DNA from: Flavobacterium panici
Lineage (GTDB): Bacteria; Bacteroidota; Bacteroidia; Flavobacteriales; Flavobacteriaceae
Assembly: GCF_903819335.1 (NCBI RefSeq)
Contig: NZ_CAIJDE010000046.1
Location: forward strand, 62,001 to 126,000
Direction of reading: 5' to 3'
Length of the DNA stretch: 64,000 nt
Position 1 is the first letter of the stretch. Each line of letters opens with the position of its first letter. The notes under the pieces were generated by a model. The model saw only the letters and a list, made by a program, of their open reading frames with translations. It did no database searches and was not told the DNA's origin. Positions 1 to 7,909 of the stretch are shown here, piece by piece. Position numbers and translations under genes: made by a program.

Positions 1-603
1 AGCGATTTCACCTTTATTTGCTTCAATTAAAGTTTTTACATTATCTAAATCATTGTATTTTGCCAACAAAGTATCTTTTGCAGTTCCTTCTGTAACGCCC
101 GGACTATTTGGAGATCCAAAAGTTACTGCACCACTTCCCGCCTGAATCAAAAATGAATCAGAATGTCCGTGATAACAGCCTGCAAATTTTATTATTTTAT
201 CTCTTTTTGTAAATCCGCGAGCCAAGCGAATCGCGCTCATACAAGCTTCTGTACCAGAATTTACAAAACGGATTTTATCAATATTCGGAACCATAGAAAC
301 AGCCAAAGCTGCGATTTCTGTTTCCAGTTCTGTTGGCATTCCAAATGAAGTTCCCAGTTTTGCTTTTTCGATTACTGCATCAACAACCGGCTGATAAGCG
401 TGTCCCAAAACCATTGGCCCCCAAGAGTTGATGTAATCTATTAATTTGTTTCCGTCTTCATCATACAAATAAGCACCTTTGGCACTTTTTACAAAAATTG
501 GAGTTCCGCCAACCGCTTTAAACGCTCTTACTGGTGAATTTACTCCTCCCGGAATTACTTTTTCTGCTTCAGCAAAAAGCTGACTACTTCTTTTATATAA
601 CAT
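1..603 (-). CDS. hemL: glutamate-1-semialdehyde 2,1-aminomutase, N-terminal part
   Basis: This PLP enzyme converts glutamate-1-semialdehyde to 5-aminolevulinate in the C5 route of tetrapyrrole (haem) synthesis and acts in the cytoplasm. The frame reads from an ATG at 603 leftward off the window edge, so only 201 residues of a family usually about 430 long are seen. It opens [20 protein letters not shown], followed by NSPVRAF and the [13 protein letters not shown] and [10 protein letters not shown] blocks that contact PLP in class III aminotransferases. The catalytic lysine lies outside the window. It is transcribed away from the rest of the window. The upstream gap contains only AT-rich degenerate repeats. 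Confidence 0.96.
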   Translation of the reverse strand, partial: MLYKRSSQLFAEAEKVIPGGVNSPVRAFKAVGGTPIFVKSAKGAYLYDEDGNKLIDYINSWGPMVLGHAYQPVVDAVIEKAKLGTSFGMPTELETEIAALAVSMVPNIDKIRFVNSGTEACMSAIRLARGFTKRDKIIKFAGCYHGHSDSFLIQAGSGAVTFGSPNSPGVTEGTAKDTLLAKYNDLDNVKTLIEANKGEIA

Positions 604-715
604 TCTTATTTTAGATTTTAGAATTCAGATTTTAGATTTAAACTGAAAACTTATTTTTGGATTATTAGATTATTTCAAAACCAGACTGAAAACTGAGACT
701 GCGACTGAAAACTTA

Positions 716-1612
716 TTACTTAACCTTCAACCTCTGCCCTATTGAAATCGCATTATCGGTTAGATTATTTTTTTGTTTTAAATCATCAACTAATAAATTG
801 AATTTTTTTGAAATTGAATATAACGTATCTCCTTGCTGTACTTCGTACAAATTAGGATCATTTGAATTTGAATTTGAATTTGTTTTAACCGGAGTTGGGC
901 TTTTAGTTGGGCTTGAAGTTGTTTTACTAATTGGCGTATAATTTTTTCCGGTAACCTGACAATCGTATTGATGCAGATTATAGCGCTCAATATAACTTAT
1001 TAATTTATCGGGATAATTAGGATCTGTTGCGTAACCTGCCGCTCGCAAACCTTTTGCCCACGATTTATAATCGTCTTTTTCGTAAGTAAATAAAGTCGCA
1101 TATCTGTTTTTTCCAACTAAAAATAAAGCATGATCGCGGTAAGATTCTGCCGCTTCGGGATATTTTCTAAAACATTCCTGCGCCGAATCATCATCATGAC
1201 GAACACTTTCTCCAAGCCAGTCTTTATGGCATTTAATTCCAAAATGATTGTTCGCTTCAAGCGCTAAATCTCCTTTACCAGCACCCGATTCCAAGATTCC
1301 CTGCGCCAAAATAATACTAGCAGGAATTCCGTACGTTTTCATGTTTCCCATTGCAATATCTTTGAACTGCAAAATGTAATTATTGATTAAATCGCTGGTT
1401 ACAACTGTTTTTGAAGTAGATTGAATAACCTCAGTTGTATTATTTGTAGAAGGATAATTTTTAACTGCTGGTTTGCTGTAGACTGGTTTTTTCGTCGTCG
1501 CTACTCTTGGCTTTTGAACCGTCGTTTTTTTCGTTGCAGCGACAGCTGGTTTGCTTGACGAACAGCTTGCCAAAACTAGTATTGTAAAGAGCAGTACAAT
1601 TTTTTTAATCAT
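716..1612 (-). CDS. LysM-containing glucosaminidase lipoprotein
   Basis: A peptidoglycan hydrolase of the mannosyl-glycoprotein endo-beta-N-acetylglucosaminidase family (GH73-like), probably anchored in the envelope. Residues 1-17 form a lipoprotein signal ending LASC, with Cys17 followed by SSS. A Lys/Thr/Pro-rich linker runs to about residue 70. The glucosaminidase domain spans about 75-215 and has the likely catalytic Glu108 in GILESG followed by NNHFGIKCH. A Ser/Asn-rich linker leads to one C-terminal LysM (about 254-298, YEVQQGDTLYSI) for glycan binding. The start overlaps the end of the upstream PLP-enzyme gene by 8 bases, so the two are probably cotranscribed. Its exact role, division or turnover, is not shown by the sequence. 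Confidence 0.93.
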   Translation of the reverse strand: MIKKIVLLFTILVLASCSSSKPAVAATKKTTVQKPRVATTKKPVYSKPAVKNYPSTNNTTEVIQSTSKTVVTSDLINNYILQFKDIAMGNMKTYGIPASIILAQGILESGAGKGDLALEANNHFGIKCHKDWLGESVRHDDDSAQECFRKYPEAAESYRDHALFLVGKNRYATLFTYEKDDYKSWAKGLRAAGYATDPNYPDKLISYIERYNLHQYDCQVTGKNYTPISKTTSSPTKSPTPVKTNSNSNSNDPNLYEVQQGDTLYSISKKFNLLVDDLKQKNNLTDNAISIGQRLKVK

Positions 1613-2528
1613 TTTTTTTAAGTATTGGTAATTTTTTCTGCTTCAACTTTATATTCATTCCTTCAATTCCCTGTAATCCGCCGGTGTGAATGAGTAGTAT
1701 TTTTGAATGTGCAGGAAAATAATTTTTGTTGATTAAATCTATAACGCCAAAAACCATCTTTCCTGTATAAATTGGATCTAAGGGCACTTTTGTTTCTTCA
1801 AAAAAACCATTGATAAATTCGATTAATTCCAAATTTATCTTGCCATAACCTCCAAAATGATAGTCAGAAATTAAATTCCAGTTATCTTTTTTTGCAAAAA
1901 TACGAATTTCATCGCTTAAAAAGTCACCTTTTAACGCCGGAAAACCCAAAATTTTCTGATTTTCCTTAGCACTATTTATTAATCCGGAAATTGTTCCGCA
2001 AGTTCCTACAGCGCAGCAAACGTAATTAAAAACCGAATCTTCATCGGTTAAAATCTCTTCGCAGCCTTTTACGGCGAGTTCGTTTGTTCCGCCTTCGGGA
2101 ACTAAATAAAAATCGCCAAACTTATCTTTTAGCTTTTCTATATAGGAAGTTTCACTTTTTAAACGATATTCTTCGCGAGAAACAAATTCAAATTGCATTC
2201 CGTTTTCCTGAGCGAATTTTAACGTTGGATTTTCTTCTATTTTATCAAAAAGTTCATCGCCGCGAATAATACCGATAGTTTTAAAACCCTGCTCTTTTCC
2301 GGCAAAAGCTACTGCCGCAATATGATTAGAAAATGCCCCGCCAAAAGTCAACAAAGTTTCCTTATTTTCGGCTTTCGCCTGAAGTAAATTGTACTTTAAT
2401 TTTCTGAATTTATTACCCGAAACAAACGGATGAATTAAATCTTCGCGCTTTATTGTCAAAGAAATATCATTGGGAAAATCAATAGAAATATGTTGATTGA
2501 AAACTGGGTTCATTTTAATAAAGTTCAA
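1605..2528 (-). CDS. 1-aminocyclopropane-1-carboxylate deaminase / D-cysteine desulfhydrase family
   Basis: A fold-type II PLP enzyme. In this family the reaction is either opening of ACC or, more often in bacteria, desulfuration of D-cysteine to pyruvate, sulfide and ammonia. The PLP-lysine motif is SGNKFRKLKYN near residues 37-47 (likely Lys40). TFGGAFSNHIAA near 80 and the glycine-rich GTCGTISGLI segment are typical of the family. Length (307) is normal. The first ATG gives MNFIKMNPVF; the second Met (residue 6, position 2513) is an equally plausible start. It overlaps the downstream glucosaminidase gene by 8 bases. Substrate cannot be decided from sequence alone. Confidence 0.9.
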   Translation of the reverse strand: MNFIKMNPVFNQHISIDFPNDISLTIKREDLIHPFVSGNKFRKLKYNLLQAKAENKETLLTFGGAFSNHIAAVAFAGKEQGFKTIGIIRGDELFDKIEENPTLKFAQENGMQFEFVSREEYRLKSETSYIEKLKDKFGDFYLVPEGGTNELAVKGCEEILTDEDSVFNYVCCAVGTCGTISGLINSAKENQKILGFPALKGDFLSDEIRIFAKKDNWNLISDYHFGGYGKINLELIEFINGFFEETKVPLDPIYTGKMVFGVIDLINKNYFPAHSKILLIHTGGLQGIEGMNIKLKQKKLPILKKND

Positions 2529-2581
2529 AGTCGAAAGTGATAATTCATATTTTAATATCTTTAAAGCTTAAAGCTTAAAGC

Positions 2582-2926
2582 CTATTGCTTATTGCTTACT
2601 TTAATGTAATGTAGAAACTGAAAAAAGGATCGGTTTTTTAAATATGTAAAATCGGCTTCTTTGGCGTAAGCTTCTCTTTCAAAACTGATATTTCGATAGG
2701 CCAATTCTGCATTTTTATATTGAAGTAAGCGAATTAAATATTCCAGAAAATACCAGACAAAAAACGGAATTACTAAAAGTTCTAACTGCTGTCGCAAATG
2801 TATTTTTTCATGATTAACAAAAACTGCATTTGCTTTATCAAAACCATATTTTACAATCACAAACGGAAATACAGCCATTCCGCGATATCCTTTCGGAATT
2901 AAATATTTGGCAACAATCAGAAACAT
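2582..2926 (-). CDS. small membrane protein with HExxH motif
   Basis: An unrecognised 114-residue protein. It has an N-terminal hydrophobic stretch (about 1-27), the motif NHEKIHLRQQ at 38-47, a strong transmembrane segment at about 50-66 (LLVIPFFVWYFLEYLI) and a charged C-terminal part with SFEREAYAKEAD at 81-92. HExxH followed some 40 residues later by an ExxAY-type acidic patch is the arrangement of zinc metallopeptidases, so a minimal membrane-embedded metallopeptidase-like fold is possible; this is inference. It lies 53 bases upstream of the PLP-enzyme gene on the same strand and may head that transcript. Confidence 0.7.
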   Translation of the reverse strand: MFLIVAKYLIPKGYRGMAVFPFVIVKYGFDKANAVFVNHEKIHLRQQLELLVIPFFVWYFLEYLIRLLQYKNAELAYRNISFEREAYAKEADFTYLKNRSFFQFLHYIKVSNKQ

Positions 2927-3043
2927 TGGCTGTAAAATTTATAAATTTGTAGCTATAAAATTGTTCGATTTCAATAAAATCATAATCAAATATTTATATT
3001 TTTGATTTTTAAAGTTACCGAAACACGAACGCGAAGCAGATTT

Positions 3044-3235
3044 ATGAAAGAGCAAAGTAATGAAAATAAATTAATCGAAGGCGAAGATTTTTACTATACA
3101 CCCGAAGGTTACAAATGCTTTACTGAAAAACACCATTTAAAAAGAGGTTATTGCTGTAAAAGCGGCTGCCGTCATTGTCCGTACGGTTTTGATAAAAGAA
3201 CGGGAGAAATCAGAAAATCAAATCCCAAATTTTAA
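3044..3235 (+). CDS. DUF5522-type small cysteine-rich protein
   Basis: A 63-residue protein of the DUF5522 kind, function unknown. After an acidic start (MKEQSNENKLIEGEDFYYTP) it carries GYCCKSGCRHCPYGF, a compact set of four cysteines that could bind a metal. The frame is open further upstream from a TTG at 3002, but the ATG at 3044 is chosen because homologues known to me begin with a short charged stretch before the EGEDFYYTPEG block. The stop codon runs straight into a tract of short tandem repeats. Confidence 0.82.
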   Translation: MKEQSNENKLIEGEDFYYTPEGYKCFTEKHHLKRGYCCKSGCRHCPYGFDKRTGEIRKSNPKF

Positions 3236-3312
3236 ATTCCAAATTCCAAATTCCAAATTCCAATCTAAAATCTAAAATCTAAAATCTAAAATCTAAAATC
3301 AACAATCTAAAA
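3224..3312. repeat. short tandem repeat tract
   Basis: Two 7-base units follow one another just after (and slightly into) the DUF5522 stop codon: AAATTCC repeated about five times, then TCTAAAA repeated about six times. Degenerate relatives made of AGATTTTAG occur on the minus-strand side of other genes here, at about 606-640, 36763-36792 and 43222-43257. It looks like a family of intergenic low-complexity repeats prone to slippage. Confidence 0.85.
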
Positions 3313-3576
3313 TATCATATGGATATCCATTCAAGAAAATTCAGGATTAAAATCCACAAGTCTTATCACAGGTCGGATATCCGTTATCCCTAGTTTTTTA
3401 ATTAGAAAATGTGCCAATTTGAAAATTAGATAATTTTAAAGAAATCCAAATTCCAATTGCACTCAATTGAGTGTTGGTGCATTTAAAGTTCCATTCGGAC
3501 AACATAATTTAAAAAACAAAAAATTAATCTGTTGTTAATCTAACAAAACTAACTTAGCAACTCAGCATCTTAAAAA
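3313..3576. other. intergenic stretch upstream of hutU
   Basis: The 341-base gap before hutU holds the tandem repeat tract at its left end and otherwise AT-rich sequence. A GGATATCC word occurs twice (about 3319 and 3384), in CATATGGATATCC and TCGGATATCCG. I see no convincing ORF, terminator or exact TAnnTTTG promoter. Confidence 0.5.
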
Positions 3577-5553
3577 ATGACTTTCAAAGAACAAATACAA
3601 CAAGGAATTCCAAATATATTACCTCAAAAAGCAGTGTACGATCCGGCTATTAATCACGCTCCGAAAAGAAAAGAAATTCTTTCGGCAGAAGAAAAAAAGC
3701 TGGCTTTAAAAAATGCATTGCGTTATTTTGATCCAAAACATCACGCTGAATTAATTCCTGAATTTTCAGAAGAATTAGAAAAATACGGACGTATCTATAT
3801 GTACCGCCTTCGTCCGGATTATAGAATGTACGCCCGCCCTATTGATGAATATCCAGGGAAATCATTACAGGCAAAAGCGATTATGCACATGATTCAAAAC
3901 AATTTGGATTATGCAGTGGCGCAGCATCCGCATGAATTGATTACATATGGCGGAAACGGGGCTGTTTTTCAAAACTGGGCACAATATTTATTGACGATGC
4001 AATATTTGTCTGAAATGACAGACGAGCAGACTTTAACGATGTATTCAGGACATCCGATGGGATTATTTCCTTCACATAAAGAAGCACCAAGAGTTGTGGT
4101 TACAAACGGAATGGTGATCCCAAATTATTCTAAACCTGACGATTGGGAAAAAATGAATGCGCTTGGCGTTTCGCAATACGGACAAATGACAGCGGGAAGT
4201 TATATGTACATTGGCCCGCAGGGAATTGTACATGGAACTACAATCACAGTTTTAAATGGTTTTAGAAAAATAAAACAAAATCCGGAAGGAAGTTTATTCG
4301 TAACTTCTGGTTTGGGCGGAATGTCTGGCGCACAGCCAAAAGCCGGAAATATTGCGGGATGTATTACGGTTTGTGCCGAAGTAAACCCGAAAATTACTAA
4401 AATCCGTCACGAACAAGGATGGATTAATGAAGTTGTAACTTCTACAGATGAATTGGTTGCCAGAGTAGCTTTGGCGAAAGCCAATAAAGAAACGGTTTCA
4501 ATTGCTTATTTAGGAAATGTTGTAGATGTTTGGGAACGTTTTGATCAGGAAAATATCAAAATTGATTTAGGTTCAGATCAGACTTCGCTTCATAATCCGT
4601 GGGCTGGAGGTTATTATCCAGTTGGAATTTCTTTTGAAGAAGCAAATGATTTAATGGCTAATAATCCGGATTTATTCAAAGAAAAAGTACAAGAAACGTT
4701 ACGCCGTCACGCAGCCGCAATCAATAAACATACGGCAAAAGGAACTTACTTTTTTGATTACGGAAATGCGTTTTTATTAGAAGCTTCACGCGCGGGAGCA
4801 GATGTAATGGCAGTAAATAATATCGATTTTAAATATCCTAGTTATGTTCAGGATATTATGGGGCCAATGTGTTTTGATTACGGTTTTGGGCCTTTTAGAT
4901 GGGTTTGTACTTCTGGAAAACCGGAAGATTTACAAAAAACAGATACCATCGCAAGTCAGGTTTTAGAAGAATTAGCGAAGACTTCTCCAAGTGAAATTCA
5001 GCAGCAAATGCAGGATAACATTAAATGGATTAAAGGCGCACAGGAAAATAAATTGGTAGTAGGTTCTCAAGCGAGAATTCTTTATGCTGACGCTGAAGGC
5101 AGAATTAAAATCGCTGAAGCTTTTAATCAAGCGATTGCAAAAGGTGAAATTGGCGCTGTTGTTTTAGGACGCGATCATCATGACGTTTCTGGAACTGATT
5201 CGCCTTACAGAGAAACTTCAAACATTTATGACGGATCTCGTTTTACGGCCGATATGGCGATTCAAAATGTAATTGGAGACAGTTTTAGAGGGGCAACCTG
5301 GGTATCAATTCATAACGGCGGCGGAGTTGGCTGGGGAGAGGTTATAAACGGTGGATTTGGTATGGTTCTTGATGGCTCTAAAGAGGCTTCAAAGCGTTTA
5401 GCATCAATGCTTTTTTGGGATGTGAACAACGGAATTTCAAGAAGAAGCTGGGCCCGAAATGACGAAGCTATTTTTGCTATAAAAAGAGCGATGCAAGTCG
5501 AGCCTTTATTAAAAGTAACTTTGCCTAATATTGTTGACGAAAGTTTGCTTTAA
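3577..5553 (+). CDS. hutU: urocanate hydratase
   Basis: Converts urocanate to imidazolone propionate in histidine degradation, in the cytoplasm, using tightly bound NAD+ as electrophile. The 658-residue length is that of the longer Bacteroidota type rather than the ~550-residue proteobacterial enzyme. Recognisable blocks are the N-terminal ELITYGGNGAVFQNWAQY, the NAD-binding TSGLGGMSGAQPKA, and GPFRWVCTSG containing the conserved active-site cysteine. The GRDHHDVSGTDSPYRET block near the C-terminus is also typical. No other hut gene (hutH, hutI, hutG) lies beside it, so the pathway genes must be elsewhere. A REP-like hairpin follows the stop codon. Confidence 0.97.
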   Translation: MTFKEQIQQGIPNILPQKAVYDPAINHAPKRKEILSAEEKKLALKNALRYFDPKHHAELIPEFSEELEKYGRIYMYRLRPDYRMYARPIDEYPGKSLQAKAIMHMIQNNLDYAVAQHPHELITYGGNGAVFQNWAQYLLTMQYLSEMTDEQTLTMYSGHPMGLFPSHKEAPRVVVTNGMVIPNYSKPDDWEKMNALGVSQYGQMTAGSYMYIGPQGIVHGTTITVLNGFRKIKQNPEGSLFVTSGLGGMSGAQPKAGNIAGCITVCAEVNPKITKIRHEQGWINEVVTSTDELVARVALAKANKETVSIAYLGNVVDVWERFDQENIKIDLGSDQTSLHNPWAGGYYPVGISFEEANDLMANNPDLFKEKVQETLRRHAAAINKHTAKGTYFFDYGNAFLLEASRAGADVMAVNNIDFKYPSYVQDIMGPMCFDYGFGPFRWVCTSGKPEDLQKTDTIASQVLEELAKTSPSEIQQQMQDNIKWIKGAQENKLVVGSQARILYADAEGRIKIAEAFNQAIAKGEIGAVVLGRDHHDVSGTDSPYRETSNIYDGSRFTADMAIQNVIGDSFRGATWVSIHNGGGVGWGEVINGGFGMVLDGSKEASKRLASMLFWDVNNGISRRSWARNDEAIFAIKRAMQVEPLLKVTLPNIVDESLL

Positions 5554-5584
5554 CGTTTGTAAAAGAAATTTAAAGTAACCATAA

Positions 5585-5650
5585 TGTCATCCTGAGCGAA
5601 GTCGAAGGCTTATAGAAACAAAAAGGGCTTCGACTTCGCTCAGCCTGACA
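5585..5650. repeat. REP-like palindrome
   Basis: An imperfect palindrome between hutU and the DUF4136 gene. The left arm reads TGTCATCCTGAGCGAAGTCG and the right arm CGACTTCGCTCAGCCTGACA, separated by about 26 bases. It could fold into a long hairpin and serve as a transcript end or mRNA stabiliser. The sequence resembles widespread intergenic repeats in flavobacterial genomes; a smaller relative sits at 13379-13409. Confidence 0.8.
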
Positions 5651-5709
5651 AACGTAAAAGTTGCTTTTATGATAAAACAACCAGAACAAGAACATTTAAT
5701 TCTAATAAT

Positions 5710-6246
5710 ATGAAAACATTCAAGTTAGTTCCGATTTTTCTGCTTTTGATACTTTCATCCTGCAGCAGTGTTACTGTTTATTCTGATTACGACAAAAATG
5801 TCGATTTTGCGCCTTATAAAACTTATGCTTTCTTTAAGCCCGGAATTGACAAAGTTGAGATTTCAGATTTGGATAAAAGACGTATTCTTCACGCCATTGA
5901 TAATGAAATGGCGGCAAAAGGTTTCACAAAAAGTGATAATCCTGATTTATTAGTAAACATTTTTACTAAATCGAGAGAACAAGTAAATGTAAACCAATTT
6001 AGTGCTGGCTGGGGTTACGGCTGGGGCTGGGGTTGGAATCCTTATATGATGTACGGTGGACAAACTACTGTTTCGACTTCTACAGAAGGGACTTTGTACA
6101 TTGATTTAATCGATGCTAAAAAGAAAGAAATGATCTGGCAAGGTGAAGGTTTAGGAACTTTGACTAAAAACGTTGATAAAAAAGACGAAAAAATTGCTGA
6201 GTTCGTAAACAAAATTTTAGCGCAATATCCGCCGGTTAAAAAATAG
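5710..6246 (+). CDS. DUF4136 lipoprotein
   Basis: A lipoprotein of 178 residues with a signal ending ILSSC (Cys18 followed by SSV). The remainder matches the DUF4136 family: TVYSDYDKNVDFAPYKTYAFF after the signal, then DLDKRRILHAIDNEMAAKGF, a mixed beta region and a C-terminal KIAEFVNKILAQYPP. The family is periplasmic or membrane-anchored with no known function. An aromatic glycine-rich run, WGYGWGWGWNPYMMYGG (about residues 98-114), interrupts the domain, as is common in this family. It stands alone, with a palindrome upstream and the ilvA leader downstream. Confidence 0.9.
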   Translation: MKTFKLVPIFLLLILSSCSSVTVYSDYDKNVDFAPYKTYAFFKPGIDKVEISDLDKRRILHAIDNEMAAKGFTKSDNPDLLVNIFTKSREQVNVNQFSAGWGYGWGWGWNPYMMYGGQTTVSTSTEGTLYIDLIDAKKKEMIWQGEGLGTLTKNVDKKDEKIAEFVNKILAQYPPVKK

Positions 6247-6315
6247 TATTCAGTTTTCAGTATTTAGTATTCAGTTTTTTTACAAAATCGCTGTTTATTA
6301 CTTCAAAAAAATAAG

Positions 6316-6323
6316 TACATTTG
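6316..6323 (+). promoter_or_regulatory. predicted -7 element of the ilvA leader
   Basis: TACATTTG is an exact match to the Bacteroidota -7 form TAnnTTTG and lies 18 bases before the leader-peptide ATG. No clean TTG is seen at the expected -33 distance. The position implies a very short untranslated region before the leader ORF. Confidence 0.6.
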
Positions 6324-6341
6324 TTACTCTATCAGTTAAAA

Positions 6342-6401
6342 ATGAAAAACTTTAATAACATTATTATCGCGATTATCAGCATTATTGCAATTCAGCAATG
6401 A
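6342..6401 (+). CDS. isoleucine-rich leader peptide of ilvA
   Basis: A 19-residue ORF, MKNFNNIIIAIISIIAIQQ, with eight isoleucine codons (ATT/ATC) out of nineteen and no leucine or valine. It begins shortly after a TAnnTTTG promoter, stops with TGA at 6399-6401, and is followed by a G+C-rich hairpin with a T run and then ilvA, the first committed enzyme of isoleucine synthesis. This is the classic layout of ribosome-mediated transcription attenuation: low charged tRNA-Ile stalls the ribosome in the Ile run and favours read-through. The peptide itself probably has no other role. Too short for normal gene callers. Confidence 0.85.
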   Translation: MKNFNNIIIAIISIIAIQQ

Positions 6402-6405
6402 TGGC

Positions 6406-6448
6406 GAGGTGTTATATAAATAAGTAAAATATAATTTATAAAAACCTC
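6406..6448 (+). promoter_or_regulatory. candidate antiterminator pairing
   Basis: GAGGT at 6406-6410, five bases after the leader stop codon, is complementary to ACCTC at 6444-6448, the left arm of the terminator; two further T-A pairs are possible beyond one mismatch. A ribosome at the stop codon would cover the left strand and let the terminator form. One stalled on the Ile codons (6360-6392) would leave it free to pair and block the terminator. The helix is short, so this is a model. Confidence 0.55.
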
Positions 6449-6467
6449 CCACATCGGGAGGTTTTTT
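6441..6467 (+). terminator. attenuator terminator before ilvA
   Basis: Stem AAAACCTCCC (6441-6450) and GGGAGGTTTT (6456-6465) around the loop ACATC, followed by a T run to 6467. It lies 40 bases after the leader-peptide stop and 119 bases before the ilvA ATG on the same strand, so it would end the leader transcript unless antiterminated. Confidence 0.88.
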
Positions 6468-6490
6468 ATTTTTAAGAATAATTAAAAGCC

Positions 6491-6569
6491 GCCACGAATT
6501 ACACGAATTGACACGAATTATTTTTCTTTGGGATAATAAAAATTAGTGCTAATTCGTGTAATTCGTGGC
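6491..6569. repeat. inverted repeat of the GCCACGAATT family
   Basis: A perfect 19-bp inverted repeat, with arms GCCACGAATTACACGAATT (6491-6509) and its complement (6551-6569), built of degenerate ACACGAATT units. It sits between the attenuator and ilvA. A relative with the same outer word lies at 14154-14259. It covers the alternative GTG start of ilvA at 6565. Confidence 0.85.
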
Positions 6570-6585
6570 AAAAAAAACAAACATT

Positions 6586-7830
6586 ATGAGTTTATTTAAC
6601 GAAGTACTTAACGCAAAAAAGCAACTCGAAAATGTAGTTGCCGCGACGCCTCTTACCCAAAATTTGAATCTTTCAGATGAATTTAAATCGACTATTTTAT
6701 TAAAAAGAGAAGATTTACAAATTGTTCGGTCGTATAAAATTAGAGGTGCTTACAACAAGATTTCTACGTTAAATGATAAAGAAAAAGCAAACGGAATTGT
6801 TTGTGCCAGTGCAGGAAATCACGCGCAGGGCGTTGCTTATTCCTGTAATCTGCTCCATATAAAAGGTAAAATTTACATGCCGAAAACAACTCCAAAACAA
6901 AAAGTAAAACAAGTACAATTGTTTGGAAAATCGTTTGTTGAAATTGTTTTAACCGGAGATACTTTTGATGACGCTTACGGATCGGCAACGGCAGATGCAA
7001 TTAAAAATCATAAAACATTTATTCATCCTTTTGATGATGAAAAAGTAATTGCCGGACAAGGAACTGTTGGGCTTGAAATTTTGGAAAGTTATACAAAACC
7101 AATCGATTATGTTTTTGTTCCAATTGGCGGCGGCGGACTGGCTTCTGGTTTATCCGAAGTTTTCAGGCATTTGAGTCCGAATACTAAAATTATCGGCGTT
7201 GAGCCAAAAGGTGCTCCTTCGATGAAAACTTCTATTGAAGAAAATAAAAATACACCACTGAAAACAATCGACAAATTTGTAGATGGCGCGGCTGTAAAAC
7301 AAGTTGGCGATAAAACTTTTGAAATCTGCCGTTATAATCTGGAAGATATTATTCTCGTTCCCGAAGGAAAAGTCTGCACGACCATTTTACGATTGTACAA
7401 TGAAGAAGCTATGGTTGTAGAACCTGCCGGTGCTTTGACAATTGCAGCTTTGGATTTTTACAAAGATAAAATTAAAGGAAAAAATGTCGTCTGCGTTGTC
7501 AGCGGAAGTAATAATGACATTGAAAGAACCGCCGAAATAAAAGAACGTTCTTTACTTTACGAAGGTTTAATGCATTATTTTATGATTCAGTTTCCGCAGC
7601 GTCCCGGAGCTTTAAAAGAATTTGTAAATAACATTTTAGGACCTGACGATGATATTACTTATTTTCAGTTTGCCAAGAAAAACAGCCGTGAAGTTGGTTC
7701 TGTTATTGTTGGTTTAGAATTGAAAAAGAAAAAAGATATTCTGCCTATCAAAATGAAAATGACGCAATACGGATTTGAATTTCAATATTTAAACGATAAT
7801 CAGGATTTGTTTACACAACTAATTGGATAA
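6586..7830 (+). CDS. ilvA: threonine ammonia-lyase (threonine deaminase)
   Basis: PLP enzyme that deaminates threonine to 2-oxobutanoate, the entry step of isoleucine synthesis. With the ATG at 6586 it has 414 residues. The PLP lysine is Lys51 in RSYKIRGAY, CASAGNHAQGVAYSC follows, and the phosphate-binding loop is GGGGLASGL. The last ~80 residues (FMIQFPQRPGALKEF onward) form an ACT-like regulatory domain, consistent with a feedback-regulated biosynthetic enzyme. A GTG at 6565 would add MAKKTNI but lies inside an intergenic repeat, so it was rejected. The gene stands apart from other ilv genes and has its own Ile leader and attenuator upstream and a terminator downstream. Confidence 0.96.
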   Translation: MSLFNEVLNAKKQLENVVAATPLTQNLNLSDEFKSTILLKREDLQIVRSYKIRGAYNKISTLNDKEKANGIVCASAGNHAQGVAYSCNLLHIKGKIYMPKTTPKQKVKQVQLFGKSFVEIVLTGDTFDDAYGSATADAIKNHKTFIHPFDDEKVIAGQGTVGLEILESYTKPIDYVFVPIGGGGLASGLSEVFRHLSPNTKIIGVEPKGAPSMKTSIEENKNTPLKTIDKFVDGAAVKQVGDKTFEICRYNLEDIILVPEGKVCTTILRLYNEEAMVVEPAGALTIAALDFYKDKIKGKNVVCVVSGSNNDIERTAEIKERSLLYEGLMHYFMIQFPQRPGALKEFVNNILGPDDDITYFQFAKKNSREVGSVIVGLELKKKKDILPIKMKMTQYGFEFQYLNDNQDLFTQLIG

Positions 7831-7836
7831 AAAAAT

Positions 7837-7867
7837 AAAAGGCTGCCTAAAAATTAGACAGCCTTTT
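7837..7867 (+). terminator. terminator after ilvA
   Basis: AAAAGGCTGCCTAA and TTAGACAGCCTTTT pair around a three-base loop with one mismatch, starting 7 bases after the ilvA stop and ending in a T run. The A-rich left side means it may also act for the convergent GH30 gene. Confidence 0.85.
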
Positions 7868-7909
7868 AAACATCAATATAAAATTACTAATTGAATTCTC
7901 GATTTGTAA

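Noticed and set aside
6565..6585. GTG start extending ilvA by seven residues
   Set aside because: The codons fall within the right arm of a dispersed inverted repeat, and the ATG at 6586 gives the usual length and N-terminus.
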